From: Candidatus Neomicrothrix sp. UBA6944
Lineage (GTDB): Bacteria; Actinomycetota; Acidimicrobiia; Acidimicrobiales; Poriferisodalaceae
Length of the DNA stretch: 52,166 nt
Assembly: GCA_002448715.1 (NCBI GenBank)
Contig: DJZU01000077.1
Span: 1-52,166 of the forward strand
Reading direction: 5' to 3'
A program made the position numbers and the translations under genes. This document shows, piece by piece, positions 8,855 through 17,808 of the stretch. The notes under the pieces are model-generated. The model made no database searches, had not been told where the DNA came from, and saw nothing but the letters and a program-made list of their open reading frames with translations. Positions within the stretch are counted from its first letter, which is position 1. Each line of letters starts with the position of its first letter.

Positions 8855-9688
8855 GTGATACTTGCCGCAATTCCGAGTCCGTCGACGAATTCAATTCAAA
8901 TCGGAGCATTTGAGTTGAGAGCCTACGGTTTAATGATCGCTCTAGGTGCCTTGTTGGCCGTGTGGATAAGTAGCCGTCGATACGAATCATTAGGAGGGGA
9001 TCCGGCGATAGTTCATCGGATGGCGACTTGGGCGATTCCCGCCGGAATTGTTGGCGCTCGCCTGTACCACGTCGCCACTGACTTCAACCGATTTCAAGAT
9101 AACTGGTTAGAAATTCCACAACTCTGGAAAGGGGGCCTTGGAATTTGGGGAGCAATAGGGGGAGGAGCGCTAGTTGCTTGGTGGACGGTGCACCGCGATG
9201 GTGGTGATGTCGCAGCCGTATTTGACGCCACAGCAGTGGGGATTCCAGTAGCGCAAGCAGTGGGACGACTCGGTAACTGGTTCAACCAAGAACTGTTTGG
9301 TCAACCAACAAACTTGCCTTGGGGCCTTGAGATTCAGGCGAACAAACGGCCTTTGGGTTACACAGAGTCACCAACCTTTCACCCAACTTTTCTTTACGAA
9401 GCGCTTTGGAACCTCGGCCTGGCGGCCTTTATTGCATTTGCTGTCCCGAGACTTTTCCCAGGTCTTAAAAAGGGTTACACATGGGCCGTGTATGTTGCCG
9501 GATACACAGCGGGGAGGCTTTGGATCGAGCTACTTCGAGTCGACGAGGCAACCAAATTGTTTGGTGTGAGGATCAATGTCTGGACTTCACTTGTAGTTTT
9601 GGTCGCTGCTGTGTTTCTTGTAATTAACGGTCTACGAAATAACCACCCTGAAGGTCATCGAAAAACAGCTGAAAGTGTTCCACACTGA
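8855..9688 (+). CDS. lgt: Prolipoprotein diacylglyceryl transferase
   Basis: Lgt transfers diacylglycerol from phosphatidylglycerol to the lipobox cysteine of prolipoproteins, in the cytoplasmic membrane. The 277-residue product has seven hydrophobic segments, the region RAYGLMIALGALLA near the start, and the Lgt signature GRLGNWFNQELFG, with Trp where the consensus has Phe, followed by PTNLPWGLEI. GTG 8855 is chosen because CGGAGG lies eight bases upstream. GTG 8846 would overlap that site. At least two lipoproteins in this window (BMP protein and serine hydrolase) would be its substrates. Confidence 0.95.
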   Translation: MILAAIPSPSTNSIQIGAFELRAYGLMIALGALLAVWISSRRYESLGGDPAIVHRMATWAIPAGIVGARLYHVATDFNRFQDNWLEIPQLWKGGLGIWGAIGGGALVAWWTVHRDGGDVAAVFDATAVGIPVAQAVGRLGNWFNQELFGQPTNLPWGLEIQANKRPLGYTESPTFHPTFLYEALWNLGLAAFIAFAVPRLFPGLKKGYTWAVYVAGYTAGRLWIELLRVDEATKLFGVRINVWTSLVVLVAAVFLVINGLRNNHPEGHRKTAESVPH

Positions 9689-9743
9689 AGTGGGAGGCCC
9701 CACAGCGGGTCGATCGACCTGACCAATAGGGACACCTTCCAGA

Positions 9744-10760
9744 ATGCGAATAGTTGTAAGCGGCTATGGAGTAGATGCAAGCGATTCACCTTTACGATCT
9801 CGGATAGCCGATCCGTTGAGGTTTTTAGGGCATGAGGTCGTAGCTGTTGCGCCGACCGAAGCTGCTATCAAATGGGGATTGAATCGTTACTGCCCAGAAA
9901 TACTTGTAGTAGTTCCCTCAGCCGGCAGCCCCGACAGGAGCAAAATTCGAACGTTGACCGCAGAGAGTGGAACTGTGTCCGTGTGCATGCACACAGGCCC
10001 AACAGAAGTCAAGGTATCCACAGATTTCACTGAGTTGGATGATGACCTTCGTGAATATGACCTCGTTACCGTTCCAGATCGAGACATATTTGAGGAATAT
10101 TCCACTCTTGGTACGTATCGACTTTCATTAATGGAACCAGCGGCTCACCCTCCAGCACTAATGGACTTTGTTCCATCAACTCGGGCTGGAATGTTGCTTA
10201 TAGGAGATGCGAATCCGGCCAACGTCGATGCTGTCGCATCGCTCGATCATCTTGAGGACTTACTGGTAATGGGGGAGGGGTGGTCTGAGTTGCCCTTAGA
10301 AATCACGATCGTAGAACCGTTACCCCTACCAGACCGTGCCTCACTCCTCGCAGGGGTTGATCTCTTGATCGAGTTAGAAACAGCTCTTTCCTACCAGTCA
10401 GCTATTCGACGCTCACATTTAGAGCTAGGTCTTTCTGATGGTGTGTATGAAGCAGCAGTTGTAGGCACTCCCTCGTTGGTTCAGGGAAGACCCGCAGTCC
10501 CTCAAGTGTTTACTCCAGGAGATGAAATCTTCGTTTATGAGTCACTCAATGATTTGTCGGACTTAGTCCCGTTGCTTTTGGCTGATCCCAAGGAGCTGCG
10601 GAATGTCGGTGAAGGTGCTTGGTCACGAGTAACTGCTGACCACACATGGGCTCAGAGATGGCGAGCTTTTCTAGAACCATGGGTTAGTGACCCCGAAATT
10701 GGGCGCGACGAAGAAATCCGATATTCCAGTCCAACTCGGTCACTAAGTAAGGCCAGCTGA
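9744..10760 (+). CDS. CgeB-like glycosyltransferase family protein
   Basis: The 338-residue protein looks like a GT-B fold glycosyltransferase of the CgeB type. The N-terminus (MRIVVSGYGVDASDSPLRSR, LGHEVVAVAP) resembles a nucleotide-sugar transferase Rossmann half. The C-terminal half has GLSDGVYEAAVVGTPSLVQ and EIFVYESLNDL, then LLADPKELRNVGEGAWSRV and a HTWAQRW end that matches the CgeB/spore-protein glycosyltransferase tail (HTWxxR). No signal peptide or membrane segment is seen. The acceptor is unknown. The gene stands alone and its 3' end is seven bases from the opposing dehydratase gene. Confidence 0.55.
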   Translation: MRIVVSGYGVDASDSPLRSRIADPLRFLGHEVVAVAPTEAAIKWGLNRYCPEILVVVPSAGSPDRSKIRTLTAESGTVSVCMHTGPTEVKVSTDFTELDDDLREYDLVTVPDRDIFEEYSTLGTYRLSLMEPAAHPPALMDFVPSTRAGMLLIGDANPANVDAVASLDHLEDLLVMGEGWSELPLEITIVEPLPLPDRASLLAGVDLLIELETALSYQSAIRRSHLELGLSDGVYEAAVVGTPSLVQGRPAVPQVFTPGDEIFVYESLNDLSDLVPLLLADPKELRNVGEGAWSRVTADHTWAQRWRAFLEPWVSDPEIGRDEEIRYSSPTRSLSKAS

Positions 10761-10767
10761 ACTGCAT

Positions 10768-11733
10768 CTAGTGAGCAGTGTGTTGCTGAAGTAACTCGGT
10801 AAACCGTTCGCGCGAAATATTGCCACCGGAGAGAATTACCCCGACGCGTTGTCCTACCGGTTGGACTTCGCCGCTTAACAAAGCGGCTAAAGCACATGCT
10901 CCACTAGGTTCCACAACCTGTTTCTGGTAGCGGAATAGCCAATCCATGGCATCAAGTATTTGCGCATCACTCACGGTCGCTACATGAGTGACGTGGCGTC
11001 GCATTATTTCGAAAGTGTGAACCCCCGGAGACGTAGTTTGCTGCCCATCTGCGATCGTCTCTGGCACTGCAATTTGAACGATCTGACCCTGTTGAAGTGA
11101 CATTTGCACATCGTTCCCTGCAGCTGGTTCGACACCGACAACCTGACAATCAGGGTTTTGTCGGTGTGCTGCTAACGCACTGCCAGCAATAAGCCCTCCA
11201 CCTCCAACGGAGATGATGAGTTGATCCATAGCACCCGATTGATTGAAGAATTCCTGAACACATGTTGACTGACCGGCAATAACCTCCAAGTGGTCAAAAG
11301 GAGGAACGAGTGTCAATTCTCTCTCGTCACGAATCTGTGCTGCGACATCTTCTCTACTTTCGACATAACGGTCATAGGAAATAATTTCAGCGCCATAATC
11401 TTCTGTCGCTGAACGTTTAGAAGCTGGAGCGTCGTAAGGCATAACGATCGTCGCTGGGACACCAAAGAGTTGGGCAGCTCGGGCGACAGCTTGAGCATGA
11501 TTTCCGGAAGAAAACGAGATGATTCCCCTCTCACGTACTTTGGCGTCCAGCGCGGCAATCGCGTTGAAGGCTCCACGGAATTTAAAGGCGCCCGTGCTCT
11601 GCAAGTTCTCCGCCTTGAGATGGACTTCAGCTCCAACATGATTATCAAGCAAACGAGATCTCAGTACTGGAGTTTGCTTGACGACGCCTTTCAGGCGACT
11701 CATTGCAGCATCCAGATCTATCTCAGCAGACAC
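10768..11733 (-). CDS. PLP-dependent threonine/serine dehydratase family (fold type II)
   Basis: This PLP enzyme resembles catabolic threonine dehydratase, serine racemase or 3-hydroxyaspartate ammonia-lyase. The Schiff-base lysine is in STGAFKFRGAFNA (Lys51), followed by FSSGNHAQAVA and the phosphate-binding glycine loop SVGGGGLIAG. It has about 320 residues and no ACT regulatory domain, so feedback control by isoleucine is not expected. GTG 11733 is preferred because GGAG sits six bases upstream. ATG 11739 would follow GGAG without spacing. It is 21 bases downstream of the LLM gene on the same strand, probably an operon. Substrate cannot be fixed from sequence alone. Confidence 0.88.
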   Translation of the reverse strand: MSAEIDLDAAMSRLKGVVKQTPVLRSRLLDNHVGAEVHLKAENLQSTGAFKFRGAFNAIAALDAKVRERGIISFSSGNHAQAVARAAQLFGVPATIVMPYDAPASKRSATEDYGAEIISYDRYVESREDVAAQIRDERELTLVPPFDHLEVIAGQSTCVQEFFNQSGAMDQLIISVGGGGLIAGSALAAHRQNPDCQVVGVEPAAGNDVQMSLQQGQIVQIAVPETIADGQQTTSPGVHTFEIMRRHVTHVATVSDAQILDAMDWLFRYQKQVVEPSGACALAALLSGEVQPVGQRVGVILSGGNISRERFTELLQQHTAH

Positions 11734-11754
11734 TGACATCTCCGCAGTGGCGAC

Positions 11755-12657
11755 TCATGCGAAACAATCGAAAAGCTCCTGGATTGCATGCATTTGCCCA
11801 CCACTAGTGCTGGACGGCACCAAAATAGGTGTCTTACATCCCTGGTCGAACCATTCCTCCACGCCTTCTCGAACCTCATCCTGAGATCCATAAAGAGTCG
11901 CGTTTGAAAGCCATGCGTCAGTCATACAAGTCATAACGCGTTCACGATCTCCGTCATTAAGAGCTGATTCAATACCTTCCATTTCTTCGACATAGCCTGC
12001 CTGTTTCCAATAGTTGCGGTAATTCGGTAAGGCGACATATCCCTGAAGGGTTTTCCTATTACGGGCCGCTCCAGCTTCTCGATCGGGGTCGATCACCGTG
12101 GGAATCATGTTCCCAATAAAAAAATCACTGTTCTGAATATCTTGGGGAATGTCAGCGACTGAATTGTTGAAATCGTTCCGACTGGCGTTAGCCCATACTG
12201 CCCCAGCGCCGATGTCCACCGACAGCTCGACCATTTTTCGCCGCAAGGTAGCTAGAACGATTGGAGGTAATTCACCATGATGGGAAGCGGCTTGCTGCAT
12301 CTCTGCGACGTATTCGCGAATATCAGCTAATGGTTTACCGGGCGTGATCCCTAAACGTTGATGGACCGGGCCATGAGTCACACCGATCCCAAGACGAAAG
12401 CGCCCATTGCTGATCTCATGAATAAACGCTGCCGTAGCAGCAAGATCTTCGGGATTGCGGAAATAAATAGGTTGGACCGAAGTACCAAATGTTATTTCGT
12501 TGGTTACTGAAGCAATTGACTGGCATAAGGCGACGCAGTCGCCCATAGATGGACAATAAATACCTGTAAAACCGCGGCGCTCGATTTCAGCTGCTATTTC
12601 GAGTGTTTGCTGACGTCGACCATGTACTGCAGCTAGGGAAATCGCTGGCATAGTCAT
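11755..12657 (-). CDS. LLM-class flavin/F420-dependent oxidoreductase
   Basis: The 300-residue product has the pattern of bacterial luciferase-like, F420-using oxidoreductases. Visible are EIAAEIERRGFTGIYCPS at the start, ITFGTSVQPIYFRNPEDLAATAAFI, and SNGRFRLGIGVTHGP, the usual strand-turn after the active-site region. Three close ATG codons are possible. ATG 12657 is chosen because AAGGAGG stands seven bases upstream, while ATG 12663 is almost on top of it. It forms a probable operon with the downstream PLP dehydratase. The substrate is not predictable. Confidence 0.85.
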   Translation of the reverse strand: MTMPAISLAAVHGRRQQTLEIAAEIERRGFTGIYCPSMGDCVALCQSIASVTNEITFGTSVQPIYFRNPEDLAATAAFIHEISNGRFRLGIGVTHGPVHQRLGITPGKPLADIREYVAEMQQAASHHGELPPIVLATLRRKMVELSVDIGAGAVWANASRNDFNNSVADIPQDIQNSDFFIGNMIPTVIDPDREAGAARNRKTLQGYVALPNYRNYWKQAGYVEEMEGIESALNDGDRERVMTCMTDAWLSNATLYGSQDEVREGVEEWFDQGCKTPILVPSSTSGGQMHAIQELFDCFA

Positions 12658-12781
12658 TCGCATGCCTCCTTCGTAGGAATGTTCATTTCATAAAAACTTG
12701 GTCTCTTGATCATGCCTGGAAATTCATTTGTTTGCATGGTCCGCAACTTTACGATTCCTTGGGTACCCTCAGATATTCGTT

Positions 12782-12855
12782 GGGGCTGTAGCTCAGTTGG
12801 CTAGAGCACCTGCTTTGCAAGCAGGGGGTCGTCGGTTCGAATCCGATCAGCTCCA
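12782..12855 (+). tRNA. tRNA-Ala (anticodon TGC)
   Basis: The acceptor stem GGGGCTG pairs with CAGCTCC (one G-U pair), the D arm contains AGCTCAGTTGGCTAGAGC, the anticodon stem CCTGC/GCAGG encloses loop TTTGCAA with anticodon TGC, and the T arm is GTCGGTTCGAATCCGATC. The discriminator is A, with no encoded CCA. Confidence 0.96.
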
Positions 12856-12938
12856 CAAAGAAAATGTGTTACTGGCCTTTGAGTGCGGCCTTCGAAAGAA
12901 TTACCTGTTGCGAATTTGGATTGAGGGGCTGATCATCG

Positions 12939-14324
12939 TTGTCTTCAGAAGAGCGCTCGCTAGAACTACCAAAAGTTTCAGCTAACGCTTGGAAGATTCT
13001 CTTAGCGACCTGCTTGACGAATTTCGTGATTGGGCTTGATTTATCAATCACGAATGTCGCTATCCCGAATATTCAGAGCAGTTTCCCAACGGCAAGTACC
13101 GCTGATATTTCGTGGTGTCTAACTTTCTACATGCTCACTTATGCGGGGGCATTAATCGTGAGTGGTCGTTGGGCTGACCAATTTGGGCGTGTGCGAGTGC
13201 TCAACGGTGGCTTCATCTGTCTAATCATCGGATCCAGTCTTTTGATTCTGGCTCCGACTGTTCCGTTATTAGTTGTAGCCCGAGGATTAATCGGCGTCGG
13301 AGCGGCTATGGCGGCTCCAGCGTCTCTCGGCATAGCAATTGCGGCGTGGCCTGCTGAACGTCGCGCGACTGCAGTGACAATTTGGAGTTCGACCCTGGCT
13401 CTTTCTTCTGCTGTGGGGCCCGTAATTGGCGGGTTTGTAATTGAACTCAGTTCTTGGCGCTGGGCGTTCGCCCTGAACATTCCTATTGGAATCATCGCTC
13501 TGATCTGGGGGGTGCGAGTGCTACCCGAAAGCGATCGTGATCCGAACGCGCGTCGACCTGATCTTGTTGGCTCGGTACTCATCACCGGGACCACTTCTGG
13601 CTTAGCTTTATTAATTGTCAAAGGGAATGAATGGGGATGGTCGTCTGTGGGCATCCTTGTTCTGATCGCCTTGACCGTTGTGGGAACAGGTTTTCTTGTC
13701 CGCCGCGTTATGCATCATGCAGATCCTGTCCTTCCAAGGCCTTTGCTGGCTGTGCCATCATTTCGAGTTGCCATCTCGTCGCTGTTTTTGTTCGGACTTG
13801 GGTTCTTTTCCTCAATGTTGATGGTTGTCCTTTACCTAGATGAAATAGCGAATTATTCGACTGTCAGGACAGGGTTCGGAATAAGTGTCCTTGCAGTCAT
13901 GGCTTTCACTACTGCGAATTTCTCTGGTCGATTGGCAGACCGTTTCGGTTATCGGCGAGTCGCCATCCCGGGGATGTGTTTGTTTGTTTGTGGTTGTCTG
14001 TGGCTCTACCAAAACGCTGGAAGCAATCCCACTTTCTTTATAGACGTCTTCCCCGCCTTACTGCTTCTTGGTTTAGGAATTGGATCCGGCCCAACGTTGT
14101 TATCGGCAGCTTCGGTGTCGGAAGTGGATCCGGGTGACTTCAGCGTTGCTGGGGCTGTGGCACAAACCTCTCGCCAACTATCAGGTGCTATAGGCATCGC
14201 GTTAGCGGTAGCTATCATTGGTGGCTCGGCGGACCCGAGTTCCTTTCGAGCTGCTTTCCTGTTTTTGGCAGTAGTGGTCATTGCAGCTGTTGCGGTTGCT
14301 TCAAGACTTCGGCCTGCTAGCTGA
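12939..14324 (+). CDS. MFS transporter, DHA2 (EmrB/QacA-like) family
   Basis: A 461-residue, very hydrophobic protein with about 14 membrane segments, the size and layout of drug:H+ antiporter family 2. The first helix carries the DHA2-type motif GLDLSITNVAIPNIQ, the loop after helix 2 has the MFS motif A-like GRWADQFGRVRVL, and helix 5 has the motif C-like SSAVGPVIGGFVIE. It is likely an exporter in the cytoplasmic membrane. The export substrate is not predictable and no regulator gene is adjacent. The start is TTG 12939 with a weak GAGGGG about 11 bases upstream. Confidence 0.88.
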   Translation: MSSEERSLELPKVSANAWKILLATCLTNFVIGLDLSITNVAIPNIQSSFPTASTADISWCLTFYMLTYAGALIVSGRWADQFGRVRVLNGGFICLIIGSSLLILAPTVPLLVVARGLIGVGAAMAAPASLGIAIAAWPAERRATAVTIWSSTLALSSAVGPVIGGFVIELSSWRWAFALNIPIGIIALIWGVRVLPESDRDPNARRPDLVGSVLITGTTSGLALLIVKGNEWGWSSVGILVLIALTVVGTGFLVRRVMHHADPVLPRPLLAVPSFRVAISSLFLFGLGFFSSMLMVVLYLDEIANYSTVRTGFGISVLAVMAFTTANFSGRLADRFGYRRVAIPGMCLFVCGCLWLYQNAGSNPTFFIDVFPALLLLGLGIGSGPTLLSAASVSEVDPGDFSVAGAVAQTSRQLSGAIGIALAVAIIGGSADPSSFRAAFLFLAVVVIAAVAVASRLRPAS

Positions 14325-14498
14325 TCAACAAATACCTCAGCGCTTGGTGCGGATTTTGCTGCAAATCTGCAATGAAAGTTGGAGCTTTACCAGCATTGTT
14401 TTCTGCCTGAGAGAGTTCTTTCGGATGACTTGTTAACGCCATTGAAACAGGGTCGAAGCACCCTGGAAAAAAGATAGTGACCTTCGCTTAACCCTTCC

Positions 14499-14527
14499 TT
14501 GACGGATTGGAAACAAGCCCCTTTTAC
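14499..14527 (+). promoter_or_regulatory. Possible promoter upstream of the ammonium transporter gene
   Basis: TTGACG at 14499-14504 is a good -35 match. Seventeen bases later lies a weak -10 (TTTTAC, 14522-14527). The 237-base gap 14325-14561 otherwise shows nothing I can name. No convincing riboswitch or GlnR-type operator could be recognised by eye. Confidence 0.3.
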
Positions 14528-14561
14528 ATTGCGTCTTGTTCGTGCGTTCAGGAAGGAAAAA

Positions 14562-15980
14562 ATGAAACGCAAACTAATTATTGCTGTCGTCGGAGTTCTC
14601 GGCGGCCTATTTCTATTTGCTGGACCAGCAACTGCAGATGGTCACGACCCAGACGCAGCCGCGGCAGCGGTGCAAGCGGTAATGGACAACCTTTGGGTTT
14701 TCCTCGCCGGGGTACTCGTTTTCTTGATGCAGGCAGGTTTCGCGATGCTCGAATCTGGCTTAACCCGCTCGAAAAATGTCGGCAACATCATGGCGAAAAA
14801 CCTTGCTGATGCTGCGATTGGGATTATGGCGTTTTTCCTCGTTGGTTATGGCCTTGCATATGGTGGCGACTCAGGCAGTGGCGACTGGTTTGGTTGGGGT
14901 TCATTCGCCCTTAGCGGTGTCGACCTCTTCGACATAAGTGATGGACTTAGCGGCGCCACAGACTTTTTCTTCCAAGCTGTTTTTGCTGCCACCGCTGTGA
15001 CGATCGCTTCGGGAGCGCTTGCAGAGCGCACCAAATTCAGTACATATCTGATTTTCAGTCTTGTTACCACAGCACTTATCTACCCGATTGTTGTCCACTG
15101 GACATGGGGTGGGGGTCTAATTGCTCAAATAACAATCGGCGATGCTGTGTATAGCGATTTTGCAGGCTCCACCATTGTCCACAGCGTAGGGGGCTGGTTA
15201 GCGTTGGTTGGAGCGTTGATGGTCGGTCCACGCATAGGAAAATACGGCGCCGACGGAAGCGTGCGCACAATCCCAGGACACAACATCACACTTGCGATAC
15301 TAGGCGTCTTCATATTGTGGTTTGGTTGGTTTGGATTCAACCCAGGTTCCGAGCTGGCAGCTGACAACTGGGTAATGTTCGTAGCCCTGAATACAGCGCT
15401 ATCTGCCTGCGCTGGAGTTATCGGTGCTACGGCATTCAACTGGCTACGGACTGGGAAACCAGATATCGCTATTGCAGGTAACGGCGCTTTGGGCGGCCTA
15501 GTCGGCATCACTGCAGGCTGTGGGACAATGACCCCCTGGGGCGCGGTGCTCACAGGCCTTATAGCAGGCTTTGTAGCAGTTGCTGCCGCTAATTTCGTAG
15601 AACGGAAACTCAAAATTGACGATCCAGTCGGAGCATTTGCTGTCCACGGAGCCTGCGGTATTTGGGGAACTTTAGCGGTTGGCTTATTTGCAAAATATGA
15701 CGATGCGTTCCTGGGTCGCGACGACGCGGGATTGTTTTATGGAGGGGGCGTAGACCAAATCGCCATGCAAGCAATTCTGGTCCTCATTGTTGCTGCCTGG
15801 ACGATTGTGACCGGTCTTATTGTGTTCGGCGCTCTCAAACGTTCTATGGGCCTGAGGGTGTCGCCAGAAGAAGAAATCGCAGGACTGGATGTTTCAGAAC
15901 ACGGAGGTCCAGGTCTCGCACTCGACGATGCTGTCACGGGAGCAACCCCCGGAATCGTGACAGGAGGTGGAGGTCGTTAG
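14562..15980 (+). CDS. amt: Ammonium transporter (Amt family)
   Basis: Amt proteins conduct ammonium through a trimeric membrane channel. An N-terminal signal peptide (about residues 1-27, ending ATADGH) precedes a family-typical core: AGFAMLESGLTRSKNVGNIM, a first pore histidine region PIVVHWTWGGG, GWFGFNPGSE, and the second, AVHGACGIWGT. The cytoplasmic tail ends with a VSPEEEIAGLDVSEHGG segment, common in Amt proteins controlled by PII. ATG 14562 is chosen because AGGAAGG is a few bases upstream. The protein has 472 residues. No glnK/glnB (PII) gene follows, which is unlike the usual amt-glnK pair. Confidence 0.96.
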   Translation: MKRKLIIAVVGVLGGLFLFAGPATADGHDPDAAAAAVQAVMDNLWVFLAGVLVFLMQAGFAMLESGLTRSKNVGNIMAKNLADAAIGIMAFFLVGYGLAYGGDSGSGDWFGWGSFALSGVDLFDISDGLSGATDFFFQAVFAATAVTIASGALAERTKFSTYLIFSLVTTALIYPIVVHWTWGGGLIAQITIGDAVYSDFAGSTIVHSVGGWLALVGALMVGPRIGKYGADGSVRTIPGHNITLAILGVFILWFGWFGFNPGSELAADNWVMFVALNTALSACAGVIGATAFNWLRTGKPDIAIAGNGALGGLVGITAGCGTMTPWGAVLTGLIAGFVAVAAANFVERKLKIDDPVGAFAVHGACGIWGTLAVGLFAKYDDAFLGRDDAGLFYGGGVDQIAMQAILVLIVAAWTIVTGLIVFGALKRSMGLRVSPEEEIAGLDVSEHGGPGLALDDAVTGATPGIVTGGGGR

Positions 15981-16000
15981 AGGTAACTCCTTCTGGTTTG

Positions 16001-16043
16001 GGGCTCTCGGTGCACATACATTTCCTTCCCGCACCGGGAGCCC
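16001..16043 (+). terminator. Strong hairpin behind the amt gene
   Basis: GGGCTCTCGGTGC (16001-16013) pairs with GCACCGGGAGCCC (16031-16043), 13 pairs including one G-U, around a 17-base loop. It lies 20 bases after the amt stop. The trailing sequence is only weakly T-rich, so this is a probable but not textbook terminator. Confidence 0.5.
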
Positions 16044-16143
16044 TAATTAGTGCATGGGTGCCTGCGTTGATTGCCCCAGAACCATCGACGTTGCTTAAAG
16101 CAATTGTCGCGGTTTACTAGTTATTGGTGGCTAAAGACAGCGA

Positions 16144-17661
16144 GTGTCCGTTTGGAACTACGCTCCCGGCGTGACCAAAGCCACTTTCAATCTTCATCAA
16201 CAGCACCATGTGGGCTTGGTAGATTCTCGCATCTTTGGCGGGTTTTTAGAGCACATGGGTCGAGCTGTCTACGAGGGAATATTCGACCCCCCATCGGTGC
16301 AAGCTGATGAGTTTGGGTGCCGAACAGATGTCGTTGGCGCTTTAAGTGAGCTTGATTTCACCGTTATGAGGTACCCGGGCGGAAATTTTGTTTCTAATTA
16401 TCACTGGCGAGATGGCGTAGGGCCTGTTGATGAACGCCCAACTCGTCGTGAATTGGCCTGGGGGACAATAGAACCAAACACCTTTGGCACGAACGAGTTC
16501 TTGTCATTATGTGAACGAACGGGATGGTCCCCTATGTTTGCAGTGAACCTAGGCACCGGCACGCCTGAAGAAGCCGCTGACTGGGTGGAGTACACGAACG
16601 GTAATCCGACTACGGAACTTGGTAGACAACGTGCGAAAGATGATCCGATGTCGGTGCAACCGGTCCCACTGTGGTGTTTGGGTAATGAAATGGATGGGCC
16701 GTGGCAAATAGGACACATGTCAGCTGCTGAATACGGGACTAAAGCACGGCAGGCAGCGCACATGATGAAACTCGTTGACCCCACGATTGAACTGGTCGTG
16801 TCAGGCACATCTCTACCCGAAAGTTCGACATACCTCGCTTGGGATCAGATCGCGTTGGAGTCAGTGGGAGGCTTCGCCGATTACTTATCTACTCACCGAT
16901 ATCTAGACAACTACTCGGGAGACACTGCAGCGTTTTTGACCTCGGGAGTTGCGATCGATCGACAAATTGCTGAAATTGATTCCGTATGTCGTTATGTCGC
17001 TGGGAGACGACGCTCTAGTAGACGACCATTCATAGCGTTTGATGAATGGAACGTCTGGTATCGAACTCGAAATCGAGCAGGAATGTGGGCCGATGGGCAA
17101 TTCCCAGCGCACTTAGTGGAAGAGGTCTACGACCTTCAGGACGCTCTGGTATGCGCCCAGTTCTTGATGAGTTTTATTCGGAACGCTGATGTCGTGAAAG
17201 TCGCCAATCTCGCACAAATTGCGAATGTGATTGCACCTGTCCTCACAAACGGCGACAACTTGCTTCGACAAACTATTTTTGAAGCTCTAGCAATGTTCGT
17301 AGGGCGACGCACTGGAAATTCGTTGCGCTTGGGCTATCGCGGACCGGTAATACCTTCGCCTGAATTTGAATCCGTAGCGATGGTGGATGGCGCCGCAATA
17401 TTGAATGGAGACAACGAGCTATATGTTTTCGCGGTAAATCGTTCCGTTGATTCCAAAGTGGAGTTGACGGTTGAGTTGTCGGGTTCACATCTTGAGCCCG
17501 TTTCGTGTGATCTCTTGCATCATTCGGATCCAACAGCGCAAAACACTTGGGACAGCCCTGACTTAGTTCGGCGGTCGGGAATGGAAATGTCTAGTGGTCC
17601 GGCTCTTATGGTCGAACTCCCGCCGCATTGTCTTGTTGCTATGACCCTAAAGGTCTCATAA
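16144..17661 (+). CDS. GH51-type alpha-L-arabinofuranosidase
   Basis: This enzyme should release terminal arabinofuranosyl residues from arabinose-containing glycans. The 505-residue length and motifs fit glycoside hydrolase family 51: RIFGGFLEHMGRAVYEGI near the start, VMRYPGGNFVSNYHW, the acid/base glutamate in WCLGNEMDGPW (Glu182), and the nucleophile in FDEWNVWY (Glu301), ending in a beta-sandwich domain. There is no signal peptide, so it acts inside the cell on imported oligosaccharides, as usual for GH51. GTG 16144 is used and GTG 16171 is possible. No arabinose transporter or regulator gene is adjacent. Confidence 0.92.
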   Translation: MSVWNYAPGVTKATFNLHQQHHVGLVDSRIFGGFLEHMGRAVYEGIFDPPSVQADEFGCRTDVVGALSELDFTVMRYPGGNFVSNYHWRDGVGPVDERPTRRELAWGTIEPNTFGTNEFLSLCERTGWSPMFAVNLGTGTPEEAADWVEYTNGNPTTELGRQRAKDDPMSVQPVPLWCLGNEMDGPWQIGHMSAAEYGTKARQAAHMMKLVDPTIELVVSGTSLPESSTYLAWDQIALESVGGFADYLSTHRYLDNYSGDTAAFLTSGVAIDRQIAEIDSVCRYVAGRRRSSRRPFIAFDEWNVWYRTRNRAGMWADGQFPAHLVEEVYDLQDALVCAQFLMSFIRNADVVKVANLAQIANVIAPVLTNGDNLLRQTIFEALAMFVGRRTGNSLRLGYRGPVIPSPEFESVAMVDGAAILNGDNELYVFAVNRSVDSKVELTVELSGSHLEPVSCDLLHHSDPTAQNTWDSPDLVRRSGMEMSSGPALMVELPPHCLVAMTLKVS

Positions 17662-17705
17662 GGGAGGATTGGAAGTCCTAAAAGGGGACGCTTAAGTTAG
17701 AGCGT

Positions 17706-17786
17706 GTGAGGAAACGGATCTGGCGTTTTGCTTTTCTTATCATTGTCGTCGCTTACATCTGGGCGGCAGCGAGAGCGATCCTCTAG
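17706..17786 (+). CDS. Possible 26-residue single-membrane-span peptide
   Basis: Starting at GTG 17706, the frame encodes a basic start (MRKRIWRF), a hydrophobic stretch of about 15 residues, and ends ARAIL before the tag stop. There is no good ribosome binding site. It lies in the 147-base gap between two converging genes. It may be a chance ORF. Confidence 0.2.
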   Translation: MRKRIWRFAFLIIVVAYIWAAARAIL

Positions 17787-17808
17787 CCAGTCGTACCCTA
17801 AAGAGTGA

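Noticed and set aside
13139..13654. 171-codon minus-strand frame inside the MFS transporter
   Set aside because: Low-complexity, Pro/Arg/Thr-rich translation typical of the antisense of a membrane protein gene.
14325..14561. Riboswitch or glutamine-type RNA in the leader of amt
   Set aside because: No conserved core of any riboswitch I know could be matched; reported only as a gap with a possible promoter.
15125..15613. 162-codon minus-strand frame inside amt
   Set aside because: Same reason: antisense of transmembrane coding sequence with no motif or ribosome binding site.
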